NCBI RefSeq assembly: GCF_900005615.1
Contig: NZ_LN832559.1
Coordinates: 3,044,336 to 3,108,335, forward strand
DNA from: Paracoccus aminovorans
Lineage (GTDB): Bacteria; Pseudomonadota; Alphaproteobacteria; Rhodobacterales; Rhodobacteraceae
Length of the DNA stretch: 64,000 nt
Direction: 5' to 3'
In this document: positions 1-9,143 of the stretch, piece after piece
Numbering within the stretch: the stretch's first letter is position 1
Layout of the letters: each line of letters begins with the position of its first letter
Program-made: the position numbers and the translations under genes
The notes under the pieces: generated by a model
What the model saw: the letters and a program-made list of their open reading frames with translations, nothing else
Told to the model about the DNA's origin: nothing
Databases searched by the model: none

Positions 1-609
1 ACCGAAGGGCAGATCCGCTTCCACGACTGGATCGGCGACAGCTACGCCATCCTGTTCTCGCATCCGCGCGACTTCACGCCGGTCTGCACCACCGAATTCG
101 GCGCCGTGGCGCAGCTGGTCCCGGAGTTCGAGAAGCGCGGCACCAAGGTCCTGGGCGTCTCGGTCGATTCGGTCGAGGATCACGGCAAATGGAAGCGCGA
201 CATCGAGACGGTCGCCGGCTGCCCGGCCGATTTCGCCATCATCGACGACACCGGGCTTGCGGTGGCGAAGGCCTATGACATGCTGCCCGCCGACTACTAC
301 CTGCCGACCGAGGGGCGCACGCCCGCGAATTCGGCCACGGTGCGGACGGTGTTCATCATCGGGCCGGACAAGAAGGTGCGGCTGACGATGACCTATCCGA
401 TGTCGGTGGGCCGCAACTTCGCCGAGATCCTGCGGGCGCTGGACGCGGTGCAAAAGACCGACGGCGTGCCGCTGGCGACGCCCGCCGACTGGGTGCCCGG
501 CCAGGACGTGATCGTGGCGCTGGCGCTGGACGACGCGGCGGCCGAGGCGAAATACGGCGCGCTGAACAAGAAGCTGCCCTATCTGCGCTTCGCGAAGGAT
601 CCGGCGTAA
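1..609 (+). CDS. 1-Cys peroxiredoxin (Prx6 type), 5' end outside window
   Basis: The open frame runs from base 1 to the TAA at 607-609 (202 residues visible) and has no start in the window, so the N-terminus is missing. It reduces hydrogen peroxide and organic peroxides in the cytoplasm. The peroxidatic motif PVCTTE is visible at residues 28-33 after FSHPRDFT. The long C-terminal half, with no second conserved Cys in the usual 2-Cys position, fits the Prx6/1-Cys subfamily (about 215-220 aa), so only some 15 residues are missing. An internal GTG at 106 lies after the catalytic Cys and is not the start. The next gene is convergent. Confidence 0.93.
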   Translation, partial: TEGQIRFHDWIGDSYAILFSHPRDFTPVCTTEFGAVAQLVPEFEKRGTKVLGVSVDSVEDHGKWKRDIETVAGCPADFAIIDDTGLAVAKAYDMLPADYYLPTEGRTPANSATVRTVFIIGPDKKVRLTMTYPMSVGRNFAEILRALDAVQKTDGVPLATPADWVPGQDVIVALALDDAAAEAKYGALNKKLPYLRFAKDPA

Positions 610-648
610 GCTTGCGCAAACGGGGTGGACCGCGATGGCCCGCCCCGG

Positions 649-1728
649 TCAGATACGGTCATAGCTGACCTCAAGCGCGCGGCGCAGGTAACGGCCGTCG
701 AAGGAAATCCGGGGCCTGGGCATTTCCACAAGCTGGAAGTCCATGTCGGCATAATGGTGCGCAACACCGTCCTCGGCGAAGCTTTGGAACATGAGGGCCG
801 CTTTCTCGTCCCATTCTCGACGCTGGCGCTTCTCCTTTCCGGTGACGACACCCCATCGCGACAAGGTGTGGCGTGTGCTGGTGCGCCATTTCCGCAGGGC
901 GCTTTCAGGGTTCTTCTGTAAATACAAGCAGTGATCGACACCCGCTTGGGCGAACATTTCCTGATAGACGGAAAAAAACTGCCCATGCGGGCTGTCGATG
1001 TGGTCAGGTTTAAGCCACGGTTTCTGAAAGCTCGAAAAGTGCAGGAAGACTGGCGGAAAAACCTTTTCGTAGCCATAGTTGAACAGGGCTTTCTGGAAGT
1101 TGCAGCGCGGGCTCAATTCCGTCCAGCGCCCCTGGAAATGTGCGTTTAGGAAGTCCTGGTCCGGCATCCTTACACCCGCCCCGTATATGGCCATATAGCT
1201 GCGCAATTCAGCGGCATAGTCCGTGCGTTGCCAGATTTCCGGGTCAATCAACAGCATTCCCGAATTGAAATATCGCCCTGATTCAAGGCCAATGGAACGC
1301 CGCCATGTCTCTGCGTCCATGCGAGCCAGATGCGGCGGAGCGGTGATGGCGGCCGTATCCTGGACGGCGCCGATTCCCCCAGGCAGAGGGATCTTCAACA
1401 ATTCGGGCATGGCAAAGCAGGGATAAATATCCGCATCCAGATAGATCAGTCGCCGATAGCCGGTCAGAAATGCCGGTGCGAAAATTCGGTCGTAGACGAT
1501 GGGTGGCCAGTTACGGGTCGACGGCAGCCCTTCCGGCCGCAACCCTTTCAAAAGGTTTCGTTGCAGAAAGACCCCGTCCTCGCCTAGATCATCCTGTTGT
1601 CGCGGCCCGCCGTTTTCCAGGAAGACATGGCAGTCGATCTGCCACAGACGCACCAGCCGCCGTGCTACCGCTCGGCCCAACCCCAGATAATGGTCGTCCA
1701 CAATCAGAAAGAAGGCAGCGTCACGCAT
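649..1728 (-). CDS. Glycosyltransferase family 8 protein
   Basis: A 359-residue protein with the GT8 fold signature. It has an N-terminal Rossmann-like strand (FFLIVDDHYLGLG), a DxD metal/nucleotide-sugar motif in IYLDADIYP, and a downstream FNSGMLLID segment typical of GT8 galactosyl/glucosyltransferases. It probably adds a hexose from a UDP-sugar to LPS or another surface glycan; the acceptor cannot be read from sequence. It starts 16 nt after the pnp terminator hairpin on the same strand, so it is likely transcribed separately. It is convergent with the peroxiredoxin gene. Family is confident, substrate is not. Confidence 0.82.
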   Translation of the reverse strand: MRDAAFFLIVDDHYLGLGRAVARRLVRLWQIDCHVFLENGGPRQQDDLGEDGVFLQRNLLKGLRPEGLPSTRNWPPIVYDRIFAPAFLTGYRRLIYLDADIYPCFAMPELLKIPLPGGIGAVQDTAAITAPPHLARMDAETWRRSIGLESGRYFNSGMLLIDPEIWQRTDYAAELRSYMAIYGAGVRMPDQDFLNAHFQGRWTELSPRCNFQKALFNYGYEKVFPPVFLHFSSFQKPWLKPDHIDSPHGQFFSVYQEMFAQAGVDHCLYLQKNPESALRKWRTSTRHTLSRWGVVTGKEKRQRREWDEKAALMFQSFAEDGVAHHYADMDFQLVEMPRPRISFDGRYLRRALEVSYDRI

Positions 1729-1743
1729 ATCAGACTCACCGAA

Positions 1744-1770
1744 TTAAAATGGGCGCCAGTGGCGCCCATT
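1744..1770 (-). terminator. Rho-independent terminator of pnp
   Basis: A perfect 9-bp stem ATGGGCGCC / GGCGCCCAT (1749-1757 and 1761-1769) with a 3-nt loop. On the minus strand it is followed by TTTTAATTC. It lies 23 nt beyond the pnp stop codon. Confidence 0.85.
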
Positions 1771-1792
1771 GTAGTTTGAAGTCAAGCCAGGA

Positions 1793-3940
1793 TCACTCGG
1801 CCTGCGCGTCCTCTTTCTTCTCGGGGGCGATTTCCTCGCCGGTCTCCTGATCGACCATCTTCATGCCCAGGCGGACCTTGCCGCGGTCGTCAAAGCCCAG
1901 AAGCTTGACCTTGACCTCTTGGCCTTCCTTCAGGATCTCGTTCGGATGGTTCAAGCGCTTCGAGGCGATCTGGGACACGTGGACCAGACCGTCGCGCTTG
2001 CCGAAGAAGTTCACGAAGGCGCCGAAATCGACCAGCTTGACAACCTTGCCGGTGTAGATCTTGCCCTCTTCCGGCTCGGCCACGATCGAATAGATCATGT
2101 CATAGGCCTTCTTGATCGAATCGGCGTTGGCCGAGGCGATTTTGATCACGCCGTCGTCGTTGATGTCGACCTTGGCGCCGGAAACCTCGACGATCTCGCG
2201 GATGACTTTGCCGCCCGAGCCGATCACTTCGCGGATCTTGTCGGTCGGGATGGTCATGGTCTCGATGCGCGGGGCATGGGCGCTGAACTCGCGCCGGCCT
2301 TCGGTCAGGGCGTGGGACATCTCGCCCAGGATGTGCATCCGGCCGTCCTTGGCTTGCGCCAGGGCCTGCTCCATGATCGCCGGGGTGATGCCCGCGACCT
2401 TGATGTCCATCTGCAGCGAAGTGATGCCGTTTTCAGTGCCTGCAACCTTGAAGTCCATGTCGCCCAGGTGATCCTCGTCACCCAGGATGTCGGTCAGGAC
2501 CGCCCATTTGTCGCCTTCCAGGATCAGGCCCATGGCGACGCCGGCGACCGGCGCCTTCAGCGGCACGCCCGCATCCATCATCGACAGCGAACCGCCGCAG
2601 ACCGAGGCCATCGAGGACGAACCGTTCGACTCGGTGATCTCACTGACCACGCGGATGGTGTAGGGGAAGTCGGTCGCGGCCGGCAGCACCGCCTGCAGCG
2701 CGCGCCATGCCAGCTTGCCGTGGCCGATCTCGCGACGGCCGGGCGAACCCACGCGGCCAACCTCGCCGACCGAATAGGGCGGGAAGTTGTAGTGCAGCAG
2801 GAAGTTCGAGCGCGAATTGCCGTGCAGCGCGTCGATGATCTGCTCGTCGTCGCCGGTGCCCAGCGTCGTCACGACCAGCGCCTGGGTTTCGCCGCGGGTG
2901 AACAGCGCCGAGCCATGGGTGCGCGGCAGGATGCCGACTTCGCTGTCGATGGCGCGGACGGTCTTGTTGTCGCGGCCGTCGATGCGGGCGCCGCCGTTGA
3001 TGATGTCACCGCGCAGGATGCCCGATTCCAGCTTCTTCAGCGCCGAGCCCAGGTTCGGGTCCAGCAGTTCCTCGTCCGAAAGGCCGGCCTTGATCGCGGC
3101 CTTGGTGGCCTCGATGGCGTCGTGACGCTCGCCCTTGTCGCGCAGGGCATAGGCGGCGCGCATACCGGCCTCGCCCAGCGCCTGCACGCGGGCGTAAAGC
3201 GCGCTGTAATCCGGCGACTGGAAGTCGAAGGGCTCTTTCGCGGCGACCTCGGCCAGCGAGATGATCAGGTCGATGACCGGCTGCATCTGCTCATGGCCGA
3301 ATTTCACGGCGCCCAGCATCTCTTCTTCGGTAAGCTCATAGGCTTCGGATTCGACCATCATCACGGCGTCTTTGGTGCCGGCGACGACCAGGTCCAGGCG
3401 CTGCTCGGGGTTCGAGCGCAGGTGGTCCATGTCCTGAACCTCGGGGTTCAGCACATATTCGCCGTTCGAGAAGCCGACGCGCGCGGCGCCGATCGGGCCC
3501 ATGAACGGCACGCCCGAGATGGTCAGCGCGGCCGAGGCAGCGATCATGGCCACGATGTCCGGGTCGTTGACCAGGTCATGCGACAGCACGGTGCACATCA
3601 CCAGCACTTCGTTCTTGAAGCCGGGGGCGAACAGCGGGCGGCAGGGGCGGTCGATCAGACGCGCGGTCAGCGTCTCTTTCTCGCTCGGGCGCGCCTCGCG
3701 CTTGAAAAAGCCGCCCGGGATTTTGCCGGCGGCGTAGTATTTTTCCTGGTAGTGCACCGTCAGCGGGAAGAAATCCTGCCCGGGTTTCGGTTCCTTCGCG
3801 AAGGTCACGTTGGCCATGACGCTGGTCTCGCCCAGAGTGGCGATGACCGAGCCGTCGGCCTGACGGGCAACCTTGCCCGTTTCCAGCGTGAGCGTTTCCT
3901 GGCCCCACTGGATGGATTTCTTGACTTCGTCAAAATGCAT
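1793..3940 (-). CDS. pnp: Polyribonucleotide nucleotidyltransferase (PNPase)
   Basis: 715 residues, the normal length of bacterial PNPase. This is the phosphorolytic 3'-5' exoribonuclease that works with RNase E in the RNA degradosome. Two RNase PH domains flank a helical linker. They are followed by a KH domain (about residues 555-615, with [15 protein letters not shown]) and an S1 domain (about 620-690, [13 protein letters not shown]). The catalytic C-terminal RNase PH domain has [19 protein letters not shown]. The start MHFDEVKK at 3940 follows an AGAGGAAA Shine-Dalgarno; the reading frame extends upstream, but that part is non-homologous. It lies downstream of rpsO as in most bacteria, but an unrelated gene sits between them. 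Confidence 0.97.
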   Translation of the reverse strand: MHFDEVKKSIQWGQETLTLETGKVARQADGSVIATLGETSVMANVTFAKEPKPGQDFFPLTVHYQEKYYAAGKIPGGFFKREARPSEKETLTARLIDRPCRPLFAPGFKNEVLVMCTVLSHDLVNDPDIVAMIAASAALTISGVPFMGPIGAARVGFSNGEYVLNPEVQDMDHLRSNPEQRLDLVVAGTKDAVMMVESEAYELTEEEMLGAVKFGHEQMQPVIDLIISLAEVAAKEPFDFQSPDYSALYARVQALGEAGMRAAYALRDKGERHDAIEATKAAIKAGLSDEELLDPNLGSALKKLESGILRGDIINGGARIDGRDNKTVRAIDSEVGILPRTHGSALFTRGETQALVVTTLGTGDDEQIIDALHGNSRSNFLLHYNFPPYSVGEVGRVGSPGRREIGHGKLAWRALQAVLPAATDFPYTIRVVSEITESNGSSSMASVCGGSLSMMDAGVPLKAPVAGVAMGLILEGDKWAVLTDILGDEDHLGDMDFKVAGTENGITSLQMDIKVAGITPAIMEQALAQAKDGRMHILGEMSHALTEGRREFSAHAPRIETMTIPTDKIREVIGSGGKVIREIVEVSGAKVDINDDGVIKIASANADSIKKAYDMIYSIVAEPEEGKIYTGKVVKLVDFGAFVNFFGKRDGLVHVSQIASKRLNHPNEILKEGQEVKVKLLGFDDRGKVRLGMKMVDQETGEEIAPEKKEDAQAE

Positions 3941-4165
3941 CTGATTTCCTCTGGCGACGCGCCGGCCCTTCCGGTCGCGCCCCGTGTCATATGGCGGCCC
4001 CATTGCCGCCGCCCCTATCCTTTGCATGTGCCCCAGGGCTGGGGGCGGCACGTCACAGATGGCCGGCGCATACCGCAAAACAAGGCGCTTGCAAAGCGGA
4101 GTCTTCGCCCGAGCCGCGCACAAAGCCTGCGGTCGGGACCCGGAAACAGCGCCGGAACGGTGTTT

Positions 4166-4200
4166 GAAAAAGGGTGAAAGCCCGCTGGACGGCGGGCTTC
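4166..4200 (-). terminator. Rho-independent terminator after the Ala/Pro-rich gene
   Basis: Stem AAGCCCGC / GCGGGCTT (4178-4185 and 4192-4199) followed on the minus strand by TTTCACCCTTTTTC. It separates the Ala/Pro-rich gene from pnp, so pnp probably has its own promoter in the remaining leader (3941-4165). I could not pick that promoter out. Confidence 0.75.
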
Positions 4201-4252
4201 CGTGGTCGGCACCAGAGGCCGGCCGGTCGCCGGGACCCGTTTCGCGCCCGCC

Positions 4253-4861
4253 TCACGTCCGGGCAAGCGTCCGGGGCGACGGCGCGGCGTTCAGGTTGGC
4301 GCTTTCGCCGGCCAGGGACTTGGCCGGTTGGGCCTGCAGCGCCGCGGTCGTGGTCGAAGCCTTGGCCGGAGTCAGCGGCAGACTGCCCAACCGCTCGCGC
4401 GCCAACATGCCGATGGCCCAAGCCCGGATGCGCTCTTCATCGGAAGCGTTTCCGACGGATGCCGTGCGGCGCAGAGAGGTGTCGCTTGCGGCTTCCGTCG
4501 CAGGGGCGGCAGCGGCGCCGCGTCCGGTCGCGCTGCCTTGGACGACGGGGGCGGCCACGCTGGCGCCGGCGGCGGCCGCTGCGCCATCTGCGGGGGTCTC
4601 GACCGGCGGGGCGGCCGTCTCAGGCGTGTTGGTCGATGAGGCGGCGGCTGGCGCCGCCTCGGTCCCGGCATCGGCTGCCGGGGCAAGGTCGTCAAGCACG
4701 GCCTTGGAGAAGTCGAAGGTCACGCCGCCGCTTTCGGCAGGCGGGGTTGCGGGGGGCGGCGTCGGCTGCGTGGATTGTGCCGCGGCGGGCTTGGTCACCG
4801 CGCCGGAACCACCCACCCCCAACAGCGAGCCGGTCGCGTTCAGAATGGAACCTAGTAGCAT
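4253..4861 (-). CDS. Hypothetical Ala/Pro-rich low-complexity protein
   Basis: 202 residues starting MLLGSILNATGS. An AAGGAGA ribosome-binding site 7 nt upstream favours 4861 over an in-frame ATG at 4912. After a short hydrophobic/Gly start, the protein is largely Ala, Pro, Thr and Ser (residues 25-145). There is a more ordered charged helix near SDEERIRAWAIGMLARERLG, then another Ala-rich tail. I recognise no domain and no clear signal peptide. It sits alone between rpsO and pnp with terminators on both sides, so it is a separate small unit. The low complexity could mean poor conservation. The ribosome-binding site and its own terminator argue that it is a real gene. Confidence 0.6.
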   Translation of the reverse strand: MLLGSILNATGSLLGVGGSGAVTKPAAAQSTQPTPPPATPPAESGGVTFDFSKAVLDDLAPAADAGTEAAPAAASSTNTPETAAPPVETPADGAAAAAGASVAAPVVQGSATGRGAAAAPATEAASDTSLRRTASVGNASDEERIRAWAIGMLARERLGSLPLTPAKASTTTAALQAQPAKSLAGESANLNAAPSPRTLART

Positions 4862-4970
4862 TTTTGCGTCTCCTTTTTCCTGGACCTCCCCAGAATAAAT
4901 GAGCTGCATCAAGGGTTCATTAAGACTCTACCGGGTATTTTAGCGACTCCGTGCCACGCCCTGCGCAACG

Positions 4971-5000
4971 AAAAACGCCCGCGGCCGATGGCCCGGGCGT
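4971..5000 (-). terminator. Rho-independent terminator of rpsO
   Basis: Stem ACGCCCG / CGGGCGT (4975-4981, 4994-5000) followed on the minus strand by TTTTTCGTTG. It is 27 nt past the rpsO stop. Confidence 0.85.
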
Positions 5001-5026
5001 CCGTTCGCTGCAAGAAGGCTGGCGCC

Positions 5027-5296
5027 TCAGCGGCGCAGACCCAGCTTGCCGATCAGGTCGGTGTAGCGGGCTTCTTCCTTGCGCTTCAGATAGTCCAGCA
5101 GCTTGCGGCGCTGCGCGACCAGCTTCAGCAGACCCCGACGCGAATGGTTGTCCTTCTTGTGGGTCTTGAAGTGCTCGGTCAGAGTGGCAATGCGCGAGGA
5201 CAGGATCGCGACCTGGACCTCGGGCGAACCGGTGTCGCCTTTCTTGGTCGCGAATTCAGCCATCACGCGGTTCTTTTCTTCGACGGTGATCGACAT
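5027..5296 (-). CDS. rpsO: 30S ribosomal protein S15
   Basis: 89 residues, exactly the usual S15 length. It binds 16S rRNA in the platform of the small subunit. The family signature is visible: [30 protein letters not shown] and the C-terminal helix ending IGKLGLRR. Start [10 protein letters not shown] at 5296 follows AAGGAGA with 5-nt spacing; a longer in-frame ATG at 5317 lacks a ribosome-binding site. It has its own terminator, so readthrough into pnp is limited. Confidence 0.98.
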   Translation of the reverse strand: MSITVEEKNRVMAEFATKKGDTGSPEVQVAILSSRIATLTEHFKTHKKDNHSRRGLLKLVAQRRKLLDYLKRKEEARYTDLIGKLGLRR

Positions 5297-5447
5297 CGGG
5301 GTCTCCTTCAATGTCAAAGGGTTATGGCTCCGGCCGGGATGTCGTCCAGCGCAGGCCCGTGGAGAGAACCGCCGGATTCGATCCGGCGGATGCGGGCGTA
5401 TAGGCGGAATCCGCCGGAAAGAAAAGGTTTTTCTTGCCGTCGCCGGA

Positions 5448-6428
5448 TCAGGCGCGCGGCTGCATCGCTGTCAGCGCGATGTCGCCCACCCGCAGGCCCT
5501 GCACGCCCAGCAACCGCCCGACCGCCAGCCCGTCCATGCGGATCAGGGTCGAGCCGTCGGCATGCAGGTCCAGCGTCACCTCGGGAACGGTGCCATCGCC
5601 CGGATCCTCGTAGCGCAGCTCCAGCCGGTCCTCGATCAGGTTGAAGTCGCCGATCACCGGCACATGTTCGCCCGGATCCTCCAGCGCCGGATCGGGGGCG
5701 CCCAGAACGAACAGATCCTCGCCCTCGCCGCCCTCGGCGAAATCGCCGGCGCCCGGCATCAGCGTGTCGTTGCCGGCACCGCCGTGCAGCCAGGCCGCAT
5801 CGGGATGCGCCGAGCCGATCAGCAGGTCGTCGCCGTCGCCGCCGTCCAGATCGTCGGTGCCGCGACCGGCGACCAGCGTGTCGTTGCCGGCGTTGCCGGT
5901 GATCCAGTCGTCGCCGGCACCGCCGGTCAGGTAGTCGTCGCCCTCGCCGCCGAAAATGGTGTCGTCGCCGTCGCCGCCGTGGACGGTGTCGTTGCCGCCT
6001 TGCCCGGAGAGGTAGTCGTCGCCCGCGCCGCCCTCGATCGAGTCGTCGCCGCCCGGGCCGTAATCGCCGTCGCCATAGATCCAGTCGGTGCCGTCGCCGC
6101 CAAGCAGCGTGTCGTTGCCAAGGCCGCCATGCAGGTCGTCATTGCCGCCGTGGCCAGTCAGCAGGTCGTCGCCGTCGCCGCCCGCCAGCCAGTCCGCACC
6201 CTCGGTGCCCTCCGCGGTCAGCCCCTCGGGTCCATCCGGGTCGGAATCGGTCGGATCCGGGTTGTCCGGATCCTCTTCCTCGGGGTCGGGTCGGGTCATG
6301 GCGGTGACATCGACAGCCAAACCGACAAACAGCAGACTGATCAGGCTCCCCAAGAGCAACATGATGACACCATAAACGAATCGCACAACCTTTACGGGCA
6401 CGATAGCCGCTGGCGCCTGACTGCGCAT
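5448..6428 (-). CDS. Calcium-binding RTX-like protein with N-terminal membrane anchor
   Basis: About 326 residues from [10 protein letters not shown]. An uncleaved-looking hydrophobic helix ([20 protein letters not shown]) is followed by an Asp/Glu/Pro-rich linker, where [19 protein letters not shown] is visible. Next come about nine GGxGxDxLxG nonapeptide repeats, which form Ca2+-binding parallel beta rolls, and a C-terminal domain common in rhodobacterial RTX-like proteins ([14 protein letters not shown]). An intact anchor is unusual for a type I-secreted RTX protein, so it may stay tethered in the envelope. The start is uncertain: ATGs at 6428 and 6482 both have weak ribosome-binding sites. 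The neighbours are unrelated. Confidence 0.8.
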   Translation of the reverse strand: MRSQAPAAIVPVKVVRFVYGVIMLLLGSLISLLFVGLAVDVTAMTRPDPEEEDPDNPDPTDSDPDGPEGLTAEGTEGADWLAGGDGDDLLTGHGGNDDLHGGLGNDTLLGGDGTDWIYGDGDYGPGGDDSIEGGAGDDYLSGQGGNDTVHGGDGDDTIFGGEGDDYLTGGAGDDWITGNAGNDTLVAGRGTDDLDGGDGDDLLIGSAHPDAAWLHGGAGNDTLMPGAGDFAEGGEGEDLFVLGAPDPALEDPGEHVPVIGDFNLIEDRLELRYEDPGDGTVPEVTLDLHADGSTLIRMDGLAVGRLLGVQGLRVGDIALTAMQPRA

Positions 6429-6558
6429 CCTGTTTGTTAAGAGAGGGTTAATACCGGTTTCGCGCGTGACTCCGAATTGCAACGCGGCCCGATGCCGGCC
6501 CCCTCAACCGAAGATGGAATACCTTGGACTCGGCGGCCGGCCTTTGGATTTAGGGGCG

Positions 6559-7212
6559 TCAGCCGTAGTCGCGGGCACCGAAGATCGCGCTGCCGACGCG
6601 GATATGGGTGGCGCCCTCGGCGATCGCGGTTTCGAAATCGGCGCTCATACCCATCGACAGGCCGGCGAGCCCGTTGCGGGCGGCGATCCCGCGCAGGGCG
6701 CGGAAATGCGGGACGGGGTCGGCGTCTTCGGGCGGGATGCACATCAGCCCCCGGATCGTCAGGTCCAGCGCTTGGCAATCGGCGACGAAAGCGTCGGCAT
6801 CGCCGGGCAGGATGCCGGCCTTCTGCGGCTCGGCCCCGATGTTCACCTGCACGAAAAGCTGCGGGCAGGTGCCGCGCTGCTGGACCTGGCGCGCCAGTTT
6901 CTGGGCCAGCGACGGCCGGTCCAGGGTGTGGATGGCGTCGAAGAGCTCCAGCGCGGGCTTCAGCTTGTTGGTCTGCAACGGGCCGATCATGTGCAGCTCG
7001 ACGCCCGGAAAGCGGTCGCGCCAGGCCGGCCATTTGGCGGCGGCCTCCTGCACGTAATTCTCGCCGAAGGTGCGGTGGCCCGCGTCCAGCACCGCCTCGA
7101 CCCGGCCCTGCGGCTGCACCTTGCTGACGGCGATCAGCGTGACCGCGCCGGCTGCGCGGCCCGAGGCCGCCTCGGCCGCGGCGATGCGGCGCTTGATGTC
7201 ATCCAGTCCCAT
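6559..7212 (-). CDS. YggS/PLPBP family pyridoxal-phosphate-binding protein
   Basis: 217 residues, a single-domain alanine-racemase-like TIM barrel that binds PLP and maintains PLP and amino-acid homeostasis. The PLP lysine is in AVSKVQP (K31). Family motifs GENYVQE, HMIGPLQTNK, SMGMSADFE and IRVGSAIFG are all present. Start MGLDDIKRR at 7212 matches the family; the frame extends to 7248 without homology. The ribosome-binding site is weak, and the upstream porin terminator ends only about 15 nt away. Confidence 0.93.
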   Translation of the reverse strand: MGLDDIKRRIAAAEAASGRAAGAVTLIAVSKVQPQGRVEAVLDAGHRTFGENYVQEAAAKWPAWRDRFPGVELHMIGPLQTNKLKPALELFDAIHTLDRPSLAQKLARQVQQRGTCPQLFVQVNIGAEPQKAGILPGDADAFVADCQALDLTIRGLMCIPPEDADPVPHFRALRGIAARNGLAGLSMGMSADFETAIAEGATHIRVGSAIFGARDYG

Positions 7213-7226
7213 GTCAGCATGATTCC

Positions 7227-7260
7227 CAAAAGAAAAGAGCGGGCGCAAGGCCCGCTCTTT
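7227..7260 (-). terminator. Rho-independent terminator of the porin gene
   Basis: Perfect 10-bp stem AAAGAGCGGG / CCCGCTCTTT (7234-7243, 7251-7260) followed on the minus strand by TTTTCTTTTGGG. It is 22 nt past the porin stop. Confidence 0.9.
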
Positions 7261-7281
7261 CCGGTTCGTTGTTCTGACGGA

Positions 7282-8241
7282 TCAGAACGAGAACTTGATG
7301 CCCATGTCGACGACGGTGTCGTCCAGGTAGTCGGTGTCGATGATGCCACCGGCCAGAACGGCGCCGCCGCCCAGGTCGTAGTCGGCACCGATGCCGAACG
7401 AGTCGTATTTCTCGGTGCCGCCGCCGAACAGGTCGAACTTGTCCTGACGCCAGAAGCCTTTCACGAGAACCGCGTCGGCTTGATACGAAGCGGCGAGACC
7501 AGCGGTGTATTTCCACTCGTCCAGACCGTCGAAACGGTCATCGTAGGACATATAGACACCTTTGACGGCGAAGTTGTTGAACTTGCCTTCGGCGCCCAGA
7601 CCGATTTCGCTCGCATCGCCATGCTTGGCATAGGACAGAGCGGCCCACCAAGTGCTGCCGTCGTATTTGGCGGCCAGCGAGTAGGCGGTGTCGCCGGTAT
7701 CGTCACCGTGAGCATTGGTGCCCGGGGTGGTGTACCACACGGTGTTCACGCCGTCCGAAGCCGAAGCATACAGCGAGATGTTGTTGACGGTGTATTCGTA
7801 CAGGATGCTCGGACCCTGGTCGAGGTTCGCACCGTCACCGGTCAGATAGGTGATTTCTTCGATGTCGTTGGCGAACTGGCCTTCGGTGTAGCCGATTTCG
7901 TACAGGTCACCGATCGCAGCTTCCGAAGCCGAGACCACGTCGCCCATCGAGAGCTTGCCGTAGGTGCCCGAGATCCAGACGGCGCCAGCGGTACCGCGAG
8001 CGGCCGAACGGTAGGCGTTGGCGTTGTAGTTTTCCTGGTCGACGCGGAACGAACCACCGAACGACAGGCCAGCGTCCGATTCACCGGTCAGGGTAAATTT
8101 CACGCGGGCGCGGCTCGAGAACTGCGCGTCGTCGCCGTCATAGATCACACCCATGCGGCCGTCGCCCGACACGGCGACTTCGGCTGCAGCGACGCCGGCC
8201 GTCAGGACCAGGGCGCTGGTGGCGAAAAGAACCTTTTTCAT
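7282..8241 (-). CDS. Outer-membrane porin (Rhodobacter type)
   Basis: 319 residues starting MKKVLFATSALVL, with a 20-residue signal peptide cleaved after VAAA before EVAVSGDG. The mature part is a trimeric 16-strand general porin: alternating beta strands, few Cys, a long acidic constriction loop and a C-terminal aromatic GIKFSF needed for BAM assembly. The start at 8241 has GAGGGAAAACC upstream; the frame extends to 8325 without homology. Strong terminator and monocistronic. It uses a more restricted codon set than its neighbours, as expected for an abundant protein. Confidence 0.95.
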   Translation of the reverse strand: MKKVLFATSALVLTAGVAAAEVAVSGDGRMGVIYDGDDAQFSSRARVKFTLTGESDAGLSFGGSFRVDQENYNANAYRSAARGTAGAVWISGTYGKLSMGDVVSASEAAIGDLYEIGYTEGQFANDIEEITYLTGDGANLDQGPSILYEYTVNNISLYASASDGVNTVWYTTPGTNAHGDDTGDTAYSLAAKYDGSTWWAALSYAKHGDASEIGLGAEGKFNNFAVKGVYMSYDDRFDGLDEWKYTAGLAASYQADAVLVKGFWRQDKFDLFGGGTEKYDSFGIGADYDLGGGAVLAGGIIDTDYLDDTVVDMGIKFSF

Positions 8242-8571
8242 GGTTTTCCCTCTTGTCTCTCTCGTGTGCCCCAGCCAGAAAACCGTCCGGGGTATGGATG
8301 TTGTGTCGCGCTTTACCCCTCGCATTGCAACGGGATCGCATCGGGTTAGCCCGTTTCGGGGTTGCTGTGATGCACATGGGCCACACCCGCGTTGCAGGCC
8401 CGGCGCGCCCGCCCGACGCGGCCGCTGAGCGCCCCGTTCCCGCCTTGCGCGCGCGAGCCATATGACCTTCGCGAAACGCCTGGCAAGCGATGCGGCCGGG
8501 TTCAGCCCTCTCTTGTGGCAAGGGGCGGAATTGCGCTATGGCTCGCGCAAGGACGATCCGGGGGACGACAA
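8242..8571. other. Intergenic region between porin and DUF3576 lipoprotein genes
   Basis: 330 bp between divergent genes. It must hold the porin promoter and leader and the promoter of the lipoprotein gene. I find no convincing ORF, RNA gene or inverted repeat in it, and I could not assign -35/-10 boxes with confidence. Confidence 0.5.
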
Positions 8572-9078
8572 ATGACCAGACGCGCCGCACGGCTGACCGC
8601 CGCCCTGCTTATCTCGGCCGGGCTTGCCGCATGTTCGGGCGGCGGCTCGGGCTCGGCCGGGTCCGCCGGCTCGGCCAGCTCCGGCATGGGCGGCGGCAAC
8701 AGACCGACCCAGACCAGCCAGCCGCAGCAGCGATCGACGATCTGGGACCTGTTCTCGAATCGCCGCAACCCGAACGACACGGTGGCGGTGAACAAATATC
8801 TGTGGAACGCCAGCCTGGAAGTGCTGAACTTCCTGCCGATCCAGTCCATCGACCCGTTCACCGGCGTCATCGTCACCGGCTACGGCACGCCCCCGGGCGG
8901 CGGGCGGTCCTATCGCGCCACGGTCAACATCACCGACCCGGCGCTGGACGCCCGCGCGCTGAAGCTGTCGCTGCAGGGCGCCGGCGGCGCGGCGGTCGCC
9001 CCCGACACCGTGCGCGCGGTCGAGGACGCGATCCTGACCCGCGCCCGCCAGATGCGCGTGCGGGACGGCAAGCTTTAA
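8572..9078 (+). CDS. DUF3576 domain lipoprotein
   Basis: 168 residues. A lipoprotein signal peptide ends in the lipobox LAAC (MTRRAARLTAALLISAGLAA before C). A Gly/Ser linker follows, then the DUF3576 core (TIWDLFSNRRNPNDTVAVN, LPIQSIDPFTGVIVT, YRATVNITD). It is predicted to sit in the periplasm, attached to a membrane. DUF3576 lipoproteins are widespread in Alphaproteobacteria and often lie next to leuS; the function is not established. The start at 8572 is supported by the lipobox position. Confidence 0.9.
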   Translation: MTRRAARLTAALLISAGLAACSGGGSGSAGSAGSASSGMGGGNRPTQTSQPQQRSTIWDLFSNRRNPNDTVAVNKYLWNASLEVLNFLPIQSIDPFTGVIVTGYGTPPGGGRSYRATVNITDPALDARALKLSLQGAGGAAVAPDTVRAVEDAILTRARQMRVRDGKL

Positions 9079-9143
9079 GCCTTCTGGACCTGCATCGGGC
9101 AAGCGGCTAAACCCTGCGGGCAATCTGACGCCCGGAGGTTTCC

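Noticed and set aside
3940..4123. Longer PNPase start giving 61 extra residues
   Set aside because: No family match in the extension, and the ATG at 3940 has the better ribosome-binding site.
1919..4177. 752-codon plus-strand open frame opposite pnp
   Set aside because: Antisense mirror of the GC-rich pnp codons; His/Asp/Gly/Ala-rich translation without family motifs.
5800..6200. Repeated GTCGTCGCC-type units that could suggest a CRISPR or tandem-repeat array
   Set aside because: They are the codons of the RTX GGxGxD nonapeptides on the minus strand; no spacers of constant length.
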